This document shows, in pieces, positions 42,442 through 51,901 of a stretch of DNA of 64,000 nt. Position 1 is the stretch's first letter. The number at the start of each line of letters is the position of its first letter. The DNA is from Flavobacterium luteum (GTDB lineage: Bacteria > Bacteroidota > Bacteroidia > Flavobacteriales > Flavobacteriaceae): assembly GCF_008806775.1 (NCBI RefSeq), contig NZ_WAEM01000002.1:372001-436000 (forward strand), in the 5' to 3' direction. The notes under the pieces are model-generated. The model was given only the letters and a program-made list of their open reading frames with translations. It was not told where the DNA came from and did not search any database. The position numbers and the translations under genes were made by a program.

Positions 42442-43567
42442 TTTGATATTTTAATTTATTGACCACTGGATTGGCATACATATTTAAAAAACCTTCTAAA
42501 GCGACCGAATTATTTCCGTCTATTTTGATTTCTAAACGTCTTTCAAAAAGAGACTTCTCATTTTCAGTGTAAAAGGCACTAAATTTATCTGTTTTATATA
42601 GAATGTCGTAAGCAATAAAATTGGTTGGCCAAAGTTTGTAGCTTTTTAAAATTGAATCATCTATTACCTGAGCTAAAGCCTGAATTTGTTTGTTTGAATT
42701 ATCTAATTCTGCATTAATGATATCTAATTCAGTATTCAAGATTTCTCCTATATGTATATGAATGTGCTTCTTTTGACCTATAATTCCACTCAACAAGGTC
42801 ATAAAGTCTTCATTCTTTTCTTTGATATAAATTTCATTATTAGCCTCTGCCATTAATTGCGGCATTTTTAAGGCATCAGTAGGGTCATATTCGTAAGAAA
42901 TAGAGACAGGAACTATCTTAAGCTTTTTGAAATAAACCATCAAATTTTCTTCGGTTGAACCCATAGATAGCATTTTTAAAACACCTGGATGAGTAGCGTC
43001 GTTTCCGTCTTTAGTTCTGCCTTCACGTTGTGCAATCCATACAGAACGATTCTCTCTTAACAATAATTGACCTATATAATCAGACATTAACTTAGAGCTT
43101 TGAAGCATTTCTCTGGGAGACAATCCTCGCTGAACAAGAAAATTCCTGTTTAATTTTGCCAAAGTATGCATAAAAGCCTTTTTAACTAAATTGTCGCCAA
43201 TAGCTGATGCTGTCATTACTAAACCATGATCAAATAACGATGCATTTAATAAGGAGGTATCTAAAATAATATCTCTATGATTAGAAATAAATAAATAGGC
43301 TGTGTTTTTTTCTAATTTTTCAAAGCCAGAAGTTGACAATCCATCTGAACTTTTTTCTAAGACTTTCTGAACAGATTGATAAATAAAATTGCATTGGAAA
43401 TCTCTTATAGAATGAGTCTTTTTTAGTTGCTCTTTCCAAACATTGTCCTCGGTATCAGGAAAAGTAAAATTCATCAATGCTTTCATCATCGGATGATTTA
43501 TAGAAGAGCATATCGCTTCATTTATTTCAGCATCATAGAAAGGACGAATTTTATCAAACTTTTGCAT
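42431..43567 (-). CDS. Glycerol-3-phosphate/1-acylglycerol-3-phosphate acyltransferase-like protein
   Basis: The product is 378 residues. The acyltransferase block SNHRDIILDTSLLN lies at about residues 95-108, with His97 and Asp103. The substrate-binding block AQREGRTKDGNDATHPG follows about 80 residues later. These match the PlsC/PlsB superfamily that acylates glycerol phosphates at the inner face of the membrane. The H-to-D spacing is one residue longer than in the textbook NHx4D motif. Downstream is the overlapping asparaginase gene. Confidence 0.85.
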   Translation of the reverse strand: MQKFDKIRPFYDAEINEAICSSINHPMMKALMNFTFPDTEDNVWKEQLKKTHSIRDFQCNFIYQSVQKVLEKSSDGLSTSGFEKLEKNTAYLFISNHRDIILDTSLLNASLFDHGLVMTASAIGDNLVKKAFMHTLAKLNRNFLVQRGLSPREMLQSSKLMSDYIGQLLLRENRSVWIAQREGRTKDGNDATHPGVLKMLSMGSTEENLMVYFKKLKIVPVSISYEYDPTDALKMPQLMAEANNEIYIKEKNEDFMTLLSGIIGQKKHIHIHIGEILNTELDIINAELDNSNKQIQALAQVIDDSILKSYKLWPTNFIAYDILYKTDKFSAFYTENEKSLFERRLEIKIDGNNSVALEGFLNMYANPVVNKLKYQNVI

Positions 43568-43632
43568 TTTTAACGTTTTTTAAAATATACACAAATGAAC
43601 GAAAATAAATTTAAAATTACCATTTGATTGCA

Positions 43633-44400
43633 TTAAATCCCAAAAATTGCTTTAGAATTTTCTGTTGTAATGCGAGCAATTTCTTCAATGGGTACTTTAT
43701 AAATTATAGACAACTTTTCGGCAACAAGTTTAGTATAACTGCTTTCATTTCGTTTGCCACGAAAAGGAACAGGCGCCAAATATGGCGAATCGGTTTCTAA
43801 AACAATATTTTTGATATCAATGTCTTTTAGAAATTGGTCTATTTTTCCGTTTTTAAAAGTAGCTACGCCTCCAATTCCAAGTTTCATGTTTAAATCAATG
43901 GCTCTTTGCGCTTGAGAAAAATCACCTGTAAAGCAATGGAAAATTCCAAATAAATCAGTAGCACACTCGCTTTCTAAAACTTCAAATACCTCATCAAATG
44001 CATCCCGACAATGAATATTAATGGCGAGTTTATACTTTTTTGCCAATTGAATTTGATGCTGGAATGCATGCTGTTGCTGCTTCAAAAAGGATTTGTCCCA
44101 AAACAAATCAATCCCAATTTCGCCAATTGCATAGAACTTCTTTTTGGCTAGCTCGGCTTCGACATGTGCTAATTCTTCGATATAATTTTCTTTAACATAT
44201 GTTGGATGTAAACCTATCATTAAAAAAATATTCTCAGGAAATAGAGCTTCCAAATCGTACATTTTTTGTGTGTAATTGGAATCAATAGAGGGAATAAAAA
44301 ACCGAGAAACACCAACTTCTATAGCACGTTGAATCATTACTGTTCGGTCTTGATCAAATTCTTCAGAATAAAGATGGGTATGTGTATCGGTGAGAATCAT
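43633..44400 (-). CDS. TatD-family metal-dependent hydrolase
   Basis: The product is 255 residues. It starts MILTDTHTHLY with metal ligands His7 and His9. Later family blocks are AIGEIGIDLFWD, HCRDAFDEVFEVL, HCFTGDFSQA and LETDSPYLAPVPFRGKRNE. TatD-type proteins are 3'-5' exonucleases or D-aminoacyl-tRNA deacylase-like hydrolases; which one applies here is unknown. It is the first of three co-directional genes with the acyltransferase and asparaginase. Confidence 0.94.
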   Translation of the reverse strand: MILTDTHTHLYSEEFDQDRTVMIQRAIEVGVSRFFIPSIDSNYTQKMYDLEALFPENIFLMIGLHPTYVKENYIEELAHVEAELAKKKFYAIGEIGIDLFWDKSFLKQQQHAFQHQIQLAKKYKLAINIHCRDAFDEVFEVLESECATDLFGIFHCFTGDFSQAQRAIDLNMKLGIGGVATFKNGKIDQFLKDIDIKNIVLETDSPYLAPVPFRGKRNESSYTKLVAEKLSIIYKVPIEEIARITTENSKAIFGI

Positions 44401-44453
44401 TTTTATCTTGTTTTTAGTGACAAAAATACTTTAAAAAAGGTTAAAAAACGATA

Positions 44454-44461
44454 TACTTTTG
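44454..44461 (+). promoter_or_regulatory. -7 element of the retropepsin-like gene
   Basis: TACTTTTG matches TAnnTTTG, 35 bases upstream of the ATG at 44497. It supports that start over an in-frame start far upstream at 44266, which would lie inside the divergent TatD gene. Confidence 0.5.
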
Positions 44462-44496
44462 TTACCTTGGATATTATAATCTTTGTTCAATATAAA

Positions 44497-44934
44497 ATGA
44501 AAACCCTTCCTGACCTTCTTAAAAAAGAAAAGTACAAAAAAATAAAATTTAAAGTTTCAAAAACCCAACATTTACTAATAGAAGCAAGCTTAAATGGTAT
44601 AAAAGGAAATTTTATATTAGACACAGGAGCTAGTAATAGTTGTGTAGGTTTTGAATGTATTGAATTGTTTCAATTAACCGCTGGAAAATCAAAAACTAAA
44701 GCCGCTGGAGCTGGCGCAACTGGCATGCTTACTCAAATTGCCAAAAACAACAAATTACAACTTGGTACATGGAAAAAAAATAACTTTCATCTTGTGATTT
44801 TTGATTTATCGCATGTAAATGATGCATTGATACAACACAAAGCTAAACCTGTTCAAGGAATTATTGGCGCAGATGTTTTATTAAATGGAAAAGCCATTAT
44901 AGATTATTTCAATCACAATTTATATTTGAAATAA
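44497..44934 (+). CDS. Retropepsin-like aspartic protease domain protein
   Basis: The product is 145 residues from ATG 44497. A catalytic-type motif NFILDTGASNSCVG lies at residues 38-51 with Asp42, and a late IIGADVLLNGKAIIDYFNHNLYL matches the second strand-turn of the single-domain retropepsin fold. Active enzymes of this size are dimers. No signal peptide is seen, so it is cytoplasmic. Bacterial members are poorly characterised. Confidence 0.85.
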   Translation: MKTLPDLLKKEKYKKIKFKVSKTQHLLIEASLNGIKGNFILDTGASNSCVGFECIELFQLTAGKSKTKAAGAGATGMLTQIAKNNKLQLGTWKKNNFHLVIFDLSHVNDALIQHKAKPVQGIIGADVLLNGKAIIDYFNHNLYLK

Positions 44935-44936
44935 AA

Positions 44937-44962
44937 ATCCCAAACTCTTCAGAATTTGGGAC
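44937..44962. terminator. Bidirectional terminator between the retropepsin-like gene and sucB
   Basis: TCCCAAA (44938-44944) pairs with TTTGGGA (44955-44961). The stem lies between convergent genes, with A-rich sequence on one side and T-rich on the other. Confidence 0.75.
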
Positions 44963-44986
44963 TATATATTTTGATTTTGGTTTAAA

Positions 44987-46213
44987 TTACAATTCAAAGG
45001 CTTTTTTTGGATTATTATCACACAATAATTCTACTGGGTTTTCTAAAGCTTCTTTAACGGCAACCAAGAAACCAACAGACTCACGACCATCAATAATTCT
45101 GTGATCATAAGATAATGCCACGTACATCATTGGATGAATTTCTACTTTGCCATTTACTGCTATAGGTCGCTCAATAATATTATGCATTCCTAAGATTCCT
45201 GATTGTGGTGGGTTAATAATTGGTGTAGATAACATACTTCCAAAAACACCTCCATTAGTAATGGTAAATGTTCCGCCGGTCATATCGTCTACAGTTATTT
45301 GTCCGTCGCGCGCTTTTATAGCTAATCTTTTAATATCAGCTTCAATGCCTCTGAAAGTTAAATTTTCTGCATTTCGAACTACTGGCACCATTAAACCTTT
45401 TGGACCTGAAACGGCTATAGAGATATCGCAAAAATCGAATGCTATTTTATAATCACCATCCATCATTGAGTTTACATCTGGATACAGTTGTAAAGCTCTA
45501 GTAACTGCTTTTGTAAAAAATGACATGTAACCTAATCCAACCCCACCATGTTTGGCTTTGAATGCATCTTTGTACTCATTACGCAAGGCATTTATAGGCG
45601 TCATGTTTACTTCATTAAAAGTAGTCAACATGGCCGTTTCGTTTTTAGCGGCAACTAATCTTTCAGCTACTTTACGACGCAACATAGATAACTTTGTTCT
45701 TTCTGAACCACGTGATCCTCCAGTTGGAGTTCCCATCGATGGAACGGCATTTACGGCATCATCTTTCGTAATTCTTCCGTCTTTTCCTGTACCAATTATA
45801 TCTGTAGGTTGAATGTTTTTCTCGTCTAATATTTTTCTTGCAGCTGGAGAAGGGGTTTGTGCAGCATAAGTAACAGGAGTAGTAATTGGTTTTACGACTT
45901 CTACTTTTACTTCAGATTTTGGAGTTTCAACTGGTTTTACTACTTCAGCAACTGTTGCAGCTCCAGATGGTTTTGTAGCTCCAGTATCTATTAGGCAAAC
46001 TACAGCTCCTACAGCAACAGCGTCACCTTCTTCTGCTTTTAAGGTAATTATTCCACTAGCCTCAGCTGGTAATTCTAGTGTTGCTTTATCAGAATCAACC
46101 TCAGCAATGGCTTGGTCTTTTTCTACATAATCCCCATCTTTTACTAACCAAGTAGCAATTTCAACTTCTTTTATTGATTCCCCTGGCGATGGGACTTTCA
46201 TTTCTAAAATCAT
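44987..46213 (-). CDS. sucB: 2-oxoglutarate dehydrogenase E2 (dihydrolipoyl succinyltransferase)
   Basis: The product is 408 residues. The lipoyl domain (1-78) carries Lys43 in [11 protein letters not shown]. After an Ala/Pro/Val-rich linker comes the peripheral subunit-binding domain (about 118-155, [18 protein letters not shown]) and then the catalytic domain with [16 protein letters not shown] near the C-terminus. It transfers the succinyl group to CoA in the TCA cycle. It lies 73 bases downstream of sucA in the same direction. Confidence 0.96.
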   Translation of the reverse strand: MILEMKVPSPGESIKEVEIATWLVKDGDYVEKDQAIAEVDSDKATLELPAEASGIITLKAEEGDAVAVGAVVCLIDTGATKPSGAATVAEVVKPVETPKSEVKVEVVKPITTPVTYAAQTPSPAARKILDEKNIQPTDIIGTGKDGRITKDDAVNAVPSMGTPTGGSRGSERTKLSMLRRKVAERLVAAKNETAMLTTFNEVNMTPINALRNEYKDAFKAKHGGVGLGYMSFFTKAVTRALQLYPDVNSMMDGDYKIAFDFCDISIAVSGPKGLMVPVVRNAENLTFRGIEADIKRLAIKARDGQITVDDMTGGTFTITNGGVFGSMLSTPIINPPQSGILGMHNIIERPIAVNGKVEIHPMMYVALSYDHRIIDGRESVGFLVAVKEALENPVELLCDNNPKKAFEL

Positions 46214-46286
46214 AATTTCTTTGTTTACTATTTTGATTATTTAATGATAAAAGATCTAAACAGAAATTTTAAACATTAAATTATTT

Positions 46287-49058
46287 TTATCTATATAAAT
46301 CTTTATCAAAAACCATTTTTATGGCATCTGCATGACGACGTTTAGCTCTGGTATAACTCCCTGCTGCTGGTGCTGCATATGCTTTAAGAGATGCTAATCT
46401 CCATTTTACTAGGTTAAAATTCATTAATAAATAGCTGTAAGCACCCATGTTTTTTGGCTCTTCCTGCGCCCAAACATAATCATCGGCATTTGGATATTTT
46501 GCAATTATTTCTTTTAATTGATCTACTGGTAATGGGAATAATTGTTCTATTCTAACAACAGCTACATCATTTCTTCCATTTATTTCTCGTTCAGCAGTAA
46601 TGTCATAATAAAATTTTCCTGTGCAAAAAACCAAAGATTTAACCTTGCTTTTATCAACCAAAACATCATCTATTGTTTCCTGAAAACTTCCATTTGCCAA
46701 ATCGTCCTGCGAAGAAACACATCTTGAATCACGCAACAAACTTTTTGGAGTAAATACAACTAATGGTTTGCGGTATTTGGTTAGCATCTGTCTTCTCAAC
46801 AAGTGAAAAAAGTTAGCTGGAGTCGTACAATCGGCTACAAACATATTATGTCTGGCACACAATTGTAAATAACGTTCCATTCTAGCTGAAGAGTGCTCAG
46901 CTCCTTGTCCTTCATATCCATGAGGCAACAATAAAACAATACCGTTTTGATTGTTCCACTTGTCTTCTCCGCAAGAAATGTATTGGTCAATCATAATTTG
47001 GGCTCCGTTACTGAAATCACCAAATTGTGCTTCCCAAATAGTTAGTGTTTTTGGATTGGCCAAAGCATAACCATAATCAAACCCTAAAACGCCATATTCT
47101 GACAATAGGGAATTAAAAATATTAAATTTTCCTTTTTTGTTTTGTATGGTATTGAGTAAAACTACTTCTTCTTCAGAATCTTCTACTTTTACTACGGCAT
47201 GACGATGAGAAAAAGTACCTCGTTCGACATCCTGACCTGAAATACGAATATCATATCCTTCCGTCAATAATGTACCATAAGCTAAAGTTTCTGCTGTTCC
47301 CCAATCAATAGTATTGTTGTCGTACATGGTTTTACGATCGGTAACAATTTTAGTAATTTTGTTGATGAATTTCTTATCGGATGGTAAAGTAGAAACAGTT
47401 TCGATTATAGCATCTAAAATATTTTTATCAACTTTAGTAACTACTTTTTGAAGCATTTGAGTATCGGTAACTTGCTCGAAACCTTTCCATTCATTTTGCA
47501 TAAATGGTGTAATTATGGTCAAATCCTTTTTTCGGGAAGCTTGCAAATTATCATCTAAATCTTGCTTGTATGCGGTTTCTAAATCTTTTACAAATCCTTC
47601 TTGAATTACACCTTCAGCTAATAATTTATCGGCGTAAATGTCTCTTGGGTTTTGATGTTTTGCAATAATTTTATATAAAACAGGTTGTGTAAATCGAGGT
47701 TCATCGCCTTCGTTGTGTCCGTATTTTCTATAACCTAATAAATCTATAAATACATCACTACCAAATTGCATTCTATACTCTAAAGCAAATGACATAGCGT
47801 GAACAACAGCTTCTGCATCGTCAGCATTAACATGTAAAACGGGTGACAAAGTTACCTTTGCAACATCTGTACAATATTTAGATGACCGAGCATCAAGATA
47901 ATTAGTGGTAAAACCTACTTGATTATTAATAACAATATGTATGGTTCCACCTGTTTTATACCCATCTAGCTGTGCCATTTGTATAATTTCATACAGTATG
48001 CCTTGTCCTGCTATTGCGGCATCACCGTGAACGGCAATGGGCAATACTTTTGAGAAATCATCAGAAAAATACTTGTCTTGTTTGGCTCTTGTAATTCCTT
48101 CTATAACTGCCCCTACAGTTTCTAAATGAGAAGGATTTGGTGCTAAATTAATATTTATTTTTTTTCCTGTACTTGTTACTTTATCAGCTGTAAGTCCTAA
48201 ATGGTATTTTACATCCCCATCAAAATATTCTTGATCGTAGTCTTTTCCGTCAAACTCCCCAAAAATATCCTGAGTCGATTTTCCGAAAATATTTGCTAAA
48301 ACATTTAAACGCCCGCGATGAGCCATTCCCATTACAAATTGCTCAACCCCTTTTTCGGCTGCTTTTTCAATTAAAGCATCTAAAGCAGGAATTATAGATT
48401 CTCCTCCTTCTAGTGAAAATCGTTTTTGACCTACATATTTAGTATGAAGGAAATTTTCGAATGAGACTGCCTGATTTAGTTTGTTAAGAATAGCTTTCTT
48501 TTCTTCTGATGAAAAATTAGGTTGGTTGTCATTTTTTCCGAGTTTACTTTGAATCCATTCAATCACTTCTGGATTTCTGATATACATGTATTCTACGCCA
48601 ATGTGTTGGCAATAAATAGCATCTAAATGTCTTATAATTTCTTTAAGAGAACATGGCTGAATTTTAATAACTCTAGCGGCATCAAAAACGGTATTCATAT
48701 CAGCTTCAGAAAGTCCAAAATTTACAATATCTAGTGATGGTAAAGAAGATCTTCTTTCGCGAACTGGATTTGTTTTTGTAAATAAATGACCTCTAGACCG
48801 GTAGCCGTCAATTAATTTTAATACGTTAAACTCTTTTTGAAGTTTTTCTGAAACGTGAATGCTCTCTACATCGCTTGCAGCTGCATTAGCTAAAAAAGTT
48901 ACAGGATTGTCTTCATTATATATTGTTGTTCCAAAATCGAAACCTTGAAAAAAGCTTCTCCAACTTGGTTCAACACTGTCTGGATTTTCAGTATATTGAT
49001 CATATAATTGGGCAAAAAATTCAGTGTGAGCAGCGTTTAAAAATGAAAACCTATCCAT
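46287..49058 (-). CDS. sucA: 2-oxoglutarate dehydrogenase E1
   Basis: The product is 923 residues, typical for the homodimeric thiamine-diphosphate E1. The N-terminal arm starts with FLNAAHTEFFAQLYDQYTEN and has EPSWRSFFQGF. Core motifs are GMAHRGRLNVLAN, HGDAAIAGQG, the ThDP-region INNQVGFTTN and the C-terminal LLPHGYEGQGAEHSSARMER. It decarboxylates 2-oxoglutarate and passes the succinyl group to the lipoyl arm of SucB. It probably shares its promoter with sucB. Confidence 0.97.
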   Translation of the reverse strand: MDRFSFLNAAHTEFFAQLYDQYTENPDSVEPSWRSFFQGFDFGTTIYNEDNPVTFLANAAASDVESIHVSEKLQKEFNVLKLIDGYRSRGHLFTKTNPVRERRSSLPSLDIVNFGLSEADMNTVFDAARVIKIQPCSLKEIIRHLDAIYCQHIGVEYMYIRNPEVIEWIQSKLGKNDNQPNFSSEEKKAILNKLNQAVSFENFLHTKYVGQKRFSLEGGESIIPALDALIEKAAEKGVEQFVMGMAHRGRLNVLANIFGKSTQDIFGEFDGKDYDQEYFDGDVKYHLGLTADKVTSTGKKININLAPNPSHLETVGAVIEGITRAKQDKYFSDDFSKVLPIAVHGDAAIAGQGILYEIIQMAQLDGYKTGGTIHIVINNQVGFTTNYLDARSSKYCTDVAKVTLSPVLHVNADDAEAVVHAMSFALEYRMQFGSDVFIDLLGYRKYGHNEGDEPRFTQPVLYKIIAKHQNPRDIYADKLLAEGVIQEGFVKDLETAYKQDLDDNLQASRKKDLTIITPFMQNEWKGFEQVTDTQMLQKVVTKVDKNILDAIIETVSTLPSDKKFINKITKIVTDRKTMYDNNTIDWGTAETLAYGTLLTEGYDIRISGQDVERGTFSHRHAVVKVEDSEEEVVLLNTIQNKKGKFNIFNSLLSEYGVLGFDYGYALANPKTLTIWEAQFGDFSNGAQIMIDQYISCGEDKWNNQNGIVLLLPHGYEGQGAEHSSARMERYLQLCARHNMFVADCTTPANFFHLLRRQMLTKYRKPLVVFTPKSLLRDSRCVSSQDDLANGSFQETIDDVLVDKSKVKSLVFCTGKFYYDITAEREINGRNDVAVVRIEQLFPLPVDQLKEIIAKYPNADDYVWAQEEPKNMGAYSYLLMNFNLVKWRLASLKAYAAPAAGSYTRAKRRHADAIKMVFDKDLYR

Positions 49059-49177
49059 AATATTTAGTAAATTATGCTTCTTTTGTTAAAATGTTTGACA
49101 AAAATACAATAATACTGTATATCTAAATATTTTTTTTAAGTACTTTTACTTATAAATTTGTTAAAAACTAAACAAAT

Positions 49178-49726
49178 ATGAAGAAAAAATATTTTTCATC
49201 AATTTCAAAGCCTTTTTTAATTCTAATACTTTTTATCTTTTCTAATGATTTATTAGCACAACAACAGGGGAAAAATACAAATTTAAAATCTGATTTTTGG
49301 AAAAAAGTACAATTTGGTGGCGGAGTTGGATTAAGTATTGGCAATAGGTTTACTGATATTGCTTTAGCTCCTAACGCCATTTACAATTTTAATAAATATG
49401 TAGCGCTTGGTTTTGGTTTACAAGGCGGTTATGTTTCAAATAAAAATGTTTTTACTTCTATACATTATGGAGCAAGCTTAATAACACTTATGAATCCTAT
49501 TGAAGAAATACAAATTTCTGTTGAGTTGGAACAAATAAGAGTAAATAATAAATATGAATCTATTACGGGTGATTTTAAAAATAATTTCTGGAATACTGGT
49601 TTGTTTCTTGGAGGTGGTTATAAATCGGGTAATGTAACCGTTGGTATGAGATATAATATACTACACAACTCAAATAACAATGTTTATAATGAGGCTTTTA
49701 TGCCGTTTGTTAGAGTATTTTTTTAA
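49178..49726 (+). CDS. Secreted outer-membrane beta-barrel-like protein
   Basis: The product is 182 residues. It has a signal peptide (about 1-27, ending LLAQ), then alternating short strands rich in Gly and aromatic residues (QFGGGVGLSIGNRF, YVALGFGLQGGYVS, GLFLGGGYKSG) and a terminal Phe-Phe. This is the pattern of a small outer-membrane barrel. Homologues next to sucA are sometimes labelled alpha-ketoglutarate decarboxylase in databases; nothing in this sequence supports an enzyme. It is divergent from sucA. Confidence 0.78.
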   Translation: MKKKYFSSISKPFLILILFIFSNDLLAQQQGKNTNLKSDFWKKVQFGGGVGLSIGNRFTDIALAPNAIYNFNKYVALGFGLQGGYVSNKNVFTSIHYGASLITLMNPIEEIQISVELEQIRVNNKYESITGDFKNNFWNTGLFLGGGYKSGNVTVGMRYNILHNSNNNVYNEAFMPFVRVFF

Positions 49727-49759
49727 AGACAAAATCTGTATTTAGTGAGAGATCTTAAA

Positions 49760-50113
49760 TTATCTGTATTTATTTCTGAACCATACCTTCATCCACTCTC
49801 TTTTTAATATTAAAAAAGCAACCTGTTCTGATAAAATAACAATATCTGAACCGTCTAATTTCTTAATTTGATCTTCCGGCACATCTATTATATAGAGCAA
49901 GTTTAAATACTCTGCAAATTTGTATTGTATTAATCGGTATATTTTTTCGTGTAATTGTATTTTTAATTCATTTGGAGAAATACTCATTGGAAAATCTATT
50001 CCCTCATTGGCGAGATTAAAATCCTTATTCATTTGCTCAATTAATTTAAGATACAATTTTTCGCCTTCTGCTTCAGAAAGTAATAAATCAGTATTTAGTG
50101 GAGCAATGAACAA
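49760..50113 (-). CDS. Conserved-looking hypothetical protein
   Basis: The product is 117 residues from a TTG start, because no in-frame ATG fits at the N-terminus. It is hydrophilic and mostly helical by eye, with no signal peptide, membrane helix or motif that I recognise. It sits 62 bases downstream of the polyprenyl synthetase gene in the same direction and may share its transcript. Function unknown. Confidence 0.65.
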   Translation of the reverse strand: MFIAPLNTDLLLSEAEGEKLYLKLIEQMNKDFNLANEGIDFPMSISPNELKIQLHEKIYRLIQYKFAEYLNLLYIIDVPEDQIKKLDGSDIVILSEQVAFLILKREWMKVWFRNKYR

Positions 50114-50175
50114 AATGATTTTTGATTTAAGATTAAAGAAATATTGAAAATGTTTTTTATGTATTATACTGAAAT

Positions 50176-51150
50176 TTAAACTTTTCTCCCCATTAAGTTT
50201 TCACCAAACGATTTCAATTTGTCTTTTTTAGTGTCATCAATATTTATTTTTTGGAGGGTTTCAAAAGCCTTTAAGGTATAATATTGAATAGCTTTTTTTG
50301 TAGCATTTGATGCTCCTGTGGTATTAAAAATGTTTTTTACCGTATTTATTTTCTCGAAATTGTCTTCCAAATGTATTGAAAATAATTGTGTTAATTGTTG
50401 TTTATCTGAAGGTGTAGCAAATTCAAAAGCTTTCAAATATAAGTAGGTTTTCTTATTTTCTATAATATCGCCCCCTACTTGTTTTCCGAAGGTTTCAGGA
50501 TTACCAAAAGCATCTAAATAATCGTCTTGCAATTGAAAAGCCAAACCGAGATTTAATCCAAAATCATAAATTAAATTTTTATTTTCTTCAGAAGTTTCAG
50601 CTACAATAGCACCCATTTTCATGGCCGCACCAACCAAAACTGCAGTTTTATATTCAATCATTTTTAAATATTCATCAATAGTGACATCATCTCGGGTTTC
50701 AAAATCAACATCATATTGTTGCCCTTCACAAACTTCTAAAGCCGTTTTGCTAAATAATTTTGCCAACTCACGAAAGACTTTTGGTTCGTATTCCTCAAAA
50801 TATTGATAGGCCAAAATGAGCATCGCATCTCCAGAAAGAATTCCGGTATTGATATTCCATTTTTCATGCACCGTTTCATTTCCTCTTCGCAAAGGCGCAT
50901 CATCCATAATGTCATCGTGTATCAAGGAAAAATTATGAAAAACCTCAACAGCTGTAGCCGCTGACAAAGCTTTTTTACAGTCAGTATTGAAAACTTCTGT
51001 CGCCATTAAAGTCAAAACCGGTCGCAATCTTTTTCCACCAAGTGACAGAATATAATGAATAGGTTCGTATAAATTTTTGGGCTCTTTTTCAAAGGATAAA
51101 GTCTTGAAATGGGATGAAACTATCTCTTGATAATGGGTTATAGCGTGCAT
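50176..51150 (-). CDS. Polyprenyl (trans-isoprenyl) diphosphate synthase
   Basis: The product is 324 residues. The family motifs are GGKRLRP at 38-44, the first aspartate-rich motif DDIMD at 79-83 followed by RRG at 88-90, and the second DDYLD at about 208-212. It condenses isopentenyl diphosphate with allylic diphosphates. The medium-length product (C15-C20 or longer, for quinones or carotenoids) cannot be fixed by eye. Confidence 0.93.
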   Translation of the reverse strand: MHAITHYQEIVSSHFKTLSFEKEPKNLYEPIHYILSLGGKRLRPVLTLMATEVFNTDCKKALSAATAVEVFHNFSLIHDDIMDDAPLRRGNETVHEKWNINTGILSGDAMLILAYQYFEEYEPKVFRELAKLFSKTALEVCEGQQYDVDFETRDDVTIDEYLKMIEYKTAVLVGAAMKMGAIVAETSEENKNLIYDFGLNLGLAFQLQDDYLDAFGNPETFGKQVGGDIIENKKTYLYLKAFEFATPSDKQQLTQLFSIHLEDNFEKINTVKNIFNTTGASNATKKAIQYYTLKAFETLQKINIDDTKKDKLKSFGENLMGRKV

Positions 51151-51222
51151 GAATTTTTTTGGCTAAAGTAATTCAAATAATACTTTTTTCAAATACTACC
51201 TAAATGTTAAATTATTGTAAAA

Positions 51223-51260
51223 ACTTTGGAAACTATTTTTGTGTTAAAAGTTTCCAAAGT
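51223..51260. promoter_or_regulatory. Palindromic operator overlapping the TetR/efflux promoter
   Basis: ACTTTGGAAAC (51223-51233) and GTTTCCAAAGT (51250-51260) are perfect 11-bp inverted arms with a 16-base spacer. The right arm ends on the first base of the -7 element. A repressor bound here would block RNA polymerase, so this is the expected autoregulatory site of the TetR-type protein. Confidence 0.75.
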
Positions 51261-51267
51261 ATATTTG
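51238..51267 (+). promoter_or_regulatory. Promoter of the tetR-tolC-adaptor-RND operon
   Basis: TTTG at 51238-51241 and TATATTTG at 51260-51267, 18 bases apart, form a good Bacteroidetes promoter. The -33 box lies in the spacer of the operator palindrome and the right operator arm precedes the -7 box. Confidence 0.75.
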
Positions 51268-51287
51268 CCTCAGATTTTAAAATGGTA

Positions 51288-51893
51288 ATGGAAAATAAAA
51301 TTATAGAAAAAGCAACTGAAATGTATTTAACACTAGGATTCAAAAGTGTTACTATGGATGATATTGCTTCAGAAATGGGAATTTCAAAAAAGACTATTTA
51401 TCATCATTTTGAAAATAAAAATGATTTGGTCGAAGCTGTAACCCTATCTTTATTTGAAACCATTTCATGCGGAATTGACGAAATAATGACTTTGGATAAA
51501 AATCCAATTGAGGAACTTTTCATTATTAAAGATTTTGTGATGAAAAATTTAAAAAACGAAAGCACATCACCTATCTATCAATTACAAAAATATTATCCTC
51601 AAATTCATAAAACATTAATGTCTCGCCAATTTGAAAAAATGGGAGATTGTGTGATAGATAATCTCAGAAAAGGAATTGAACAAGGATTATTCAGAAATGA
51701 TATCAACCTAGAATTAATAGGTCGTTTCTATTTTGCTGGCATGACTAGTATTAAAGATGCAGAACTTTTTAATCCGATACAATTCAGCACTAAAGAAGTA
51801 CAAGAAACTTACTTAGAATATCATTTACGAGGAATTACAACTATCAAAGGCGTGGTCGTATTAGAACACTTACTAAAAAACAAAAATCAATAA
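51288..51893 (+). CDS. TetR/AcrR-family repressor of the efflux operon
   Basis: The product is 201 residues from ATG 51288; ATG 51282 is 2 codons upstream and also possible. A start at 51204 would lie upstream of the promoter. The helix-turn-helix VTMDDIASEMGISKKTIYHH (about residues 21-40) is followed by FENKNDLV, and a variable helical ligand-binding domain makes up the rest. It lies 8 bases upstream of a TolC-family gene and behind an 11-bp palindrome, so it is almost certainly the local repressor. The inducer is unknown. Confidence 0.92.
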   Translation: MENKIIEKATEMYLTLGFKSVTMDDIASEMGISKKTIYHHFENKNDLVEAVTLSLFETISCGIDEIMTLDKNPIEELFIIKDFVMKNLKNESTSPIYQLQKYYPQIHKTLMSRQFEKMGDCVIDNLRKGIEQGLFRNDINLELIGRFYFAGMTSIKDAELFNPIQFSTKEVQETYLEYHLRGITTIKGVVVLEHLLKNKNQ

Positions 51894-51901
51894 TCATCTA
51901 T

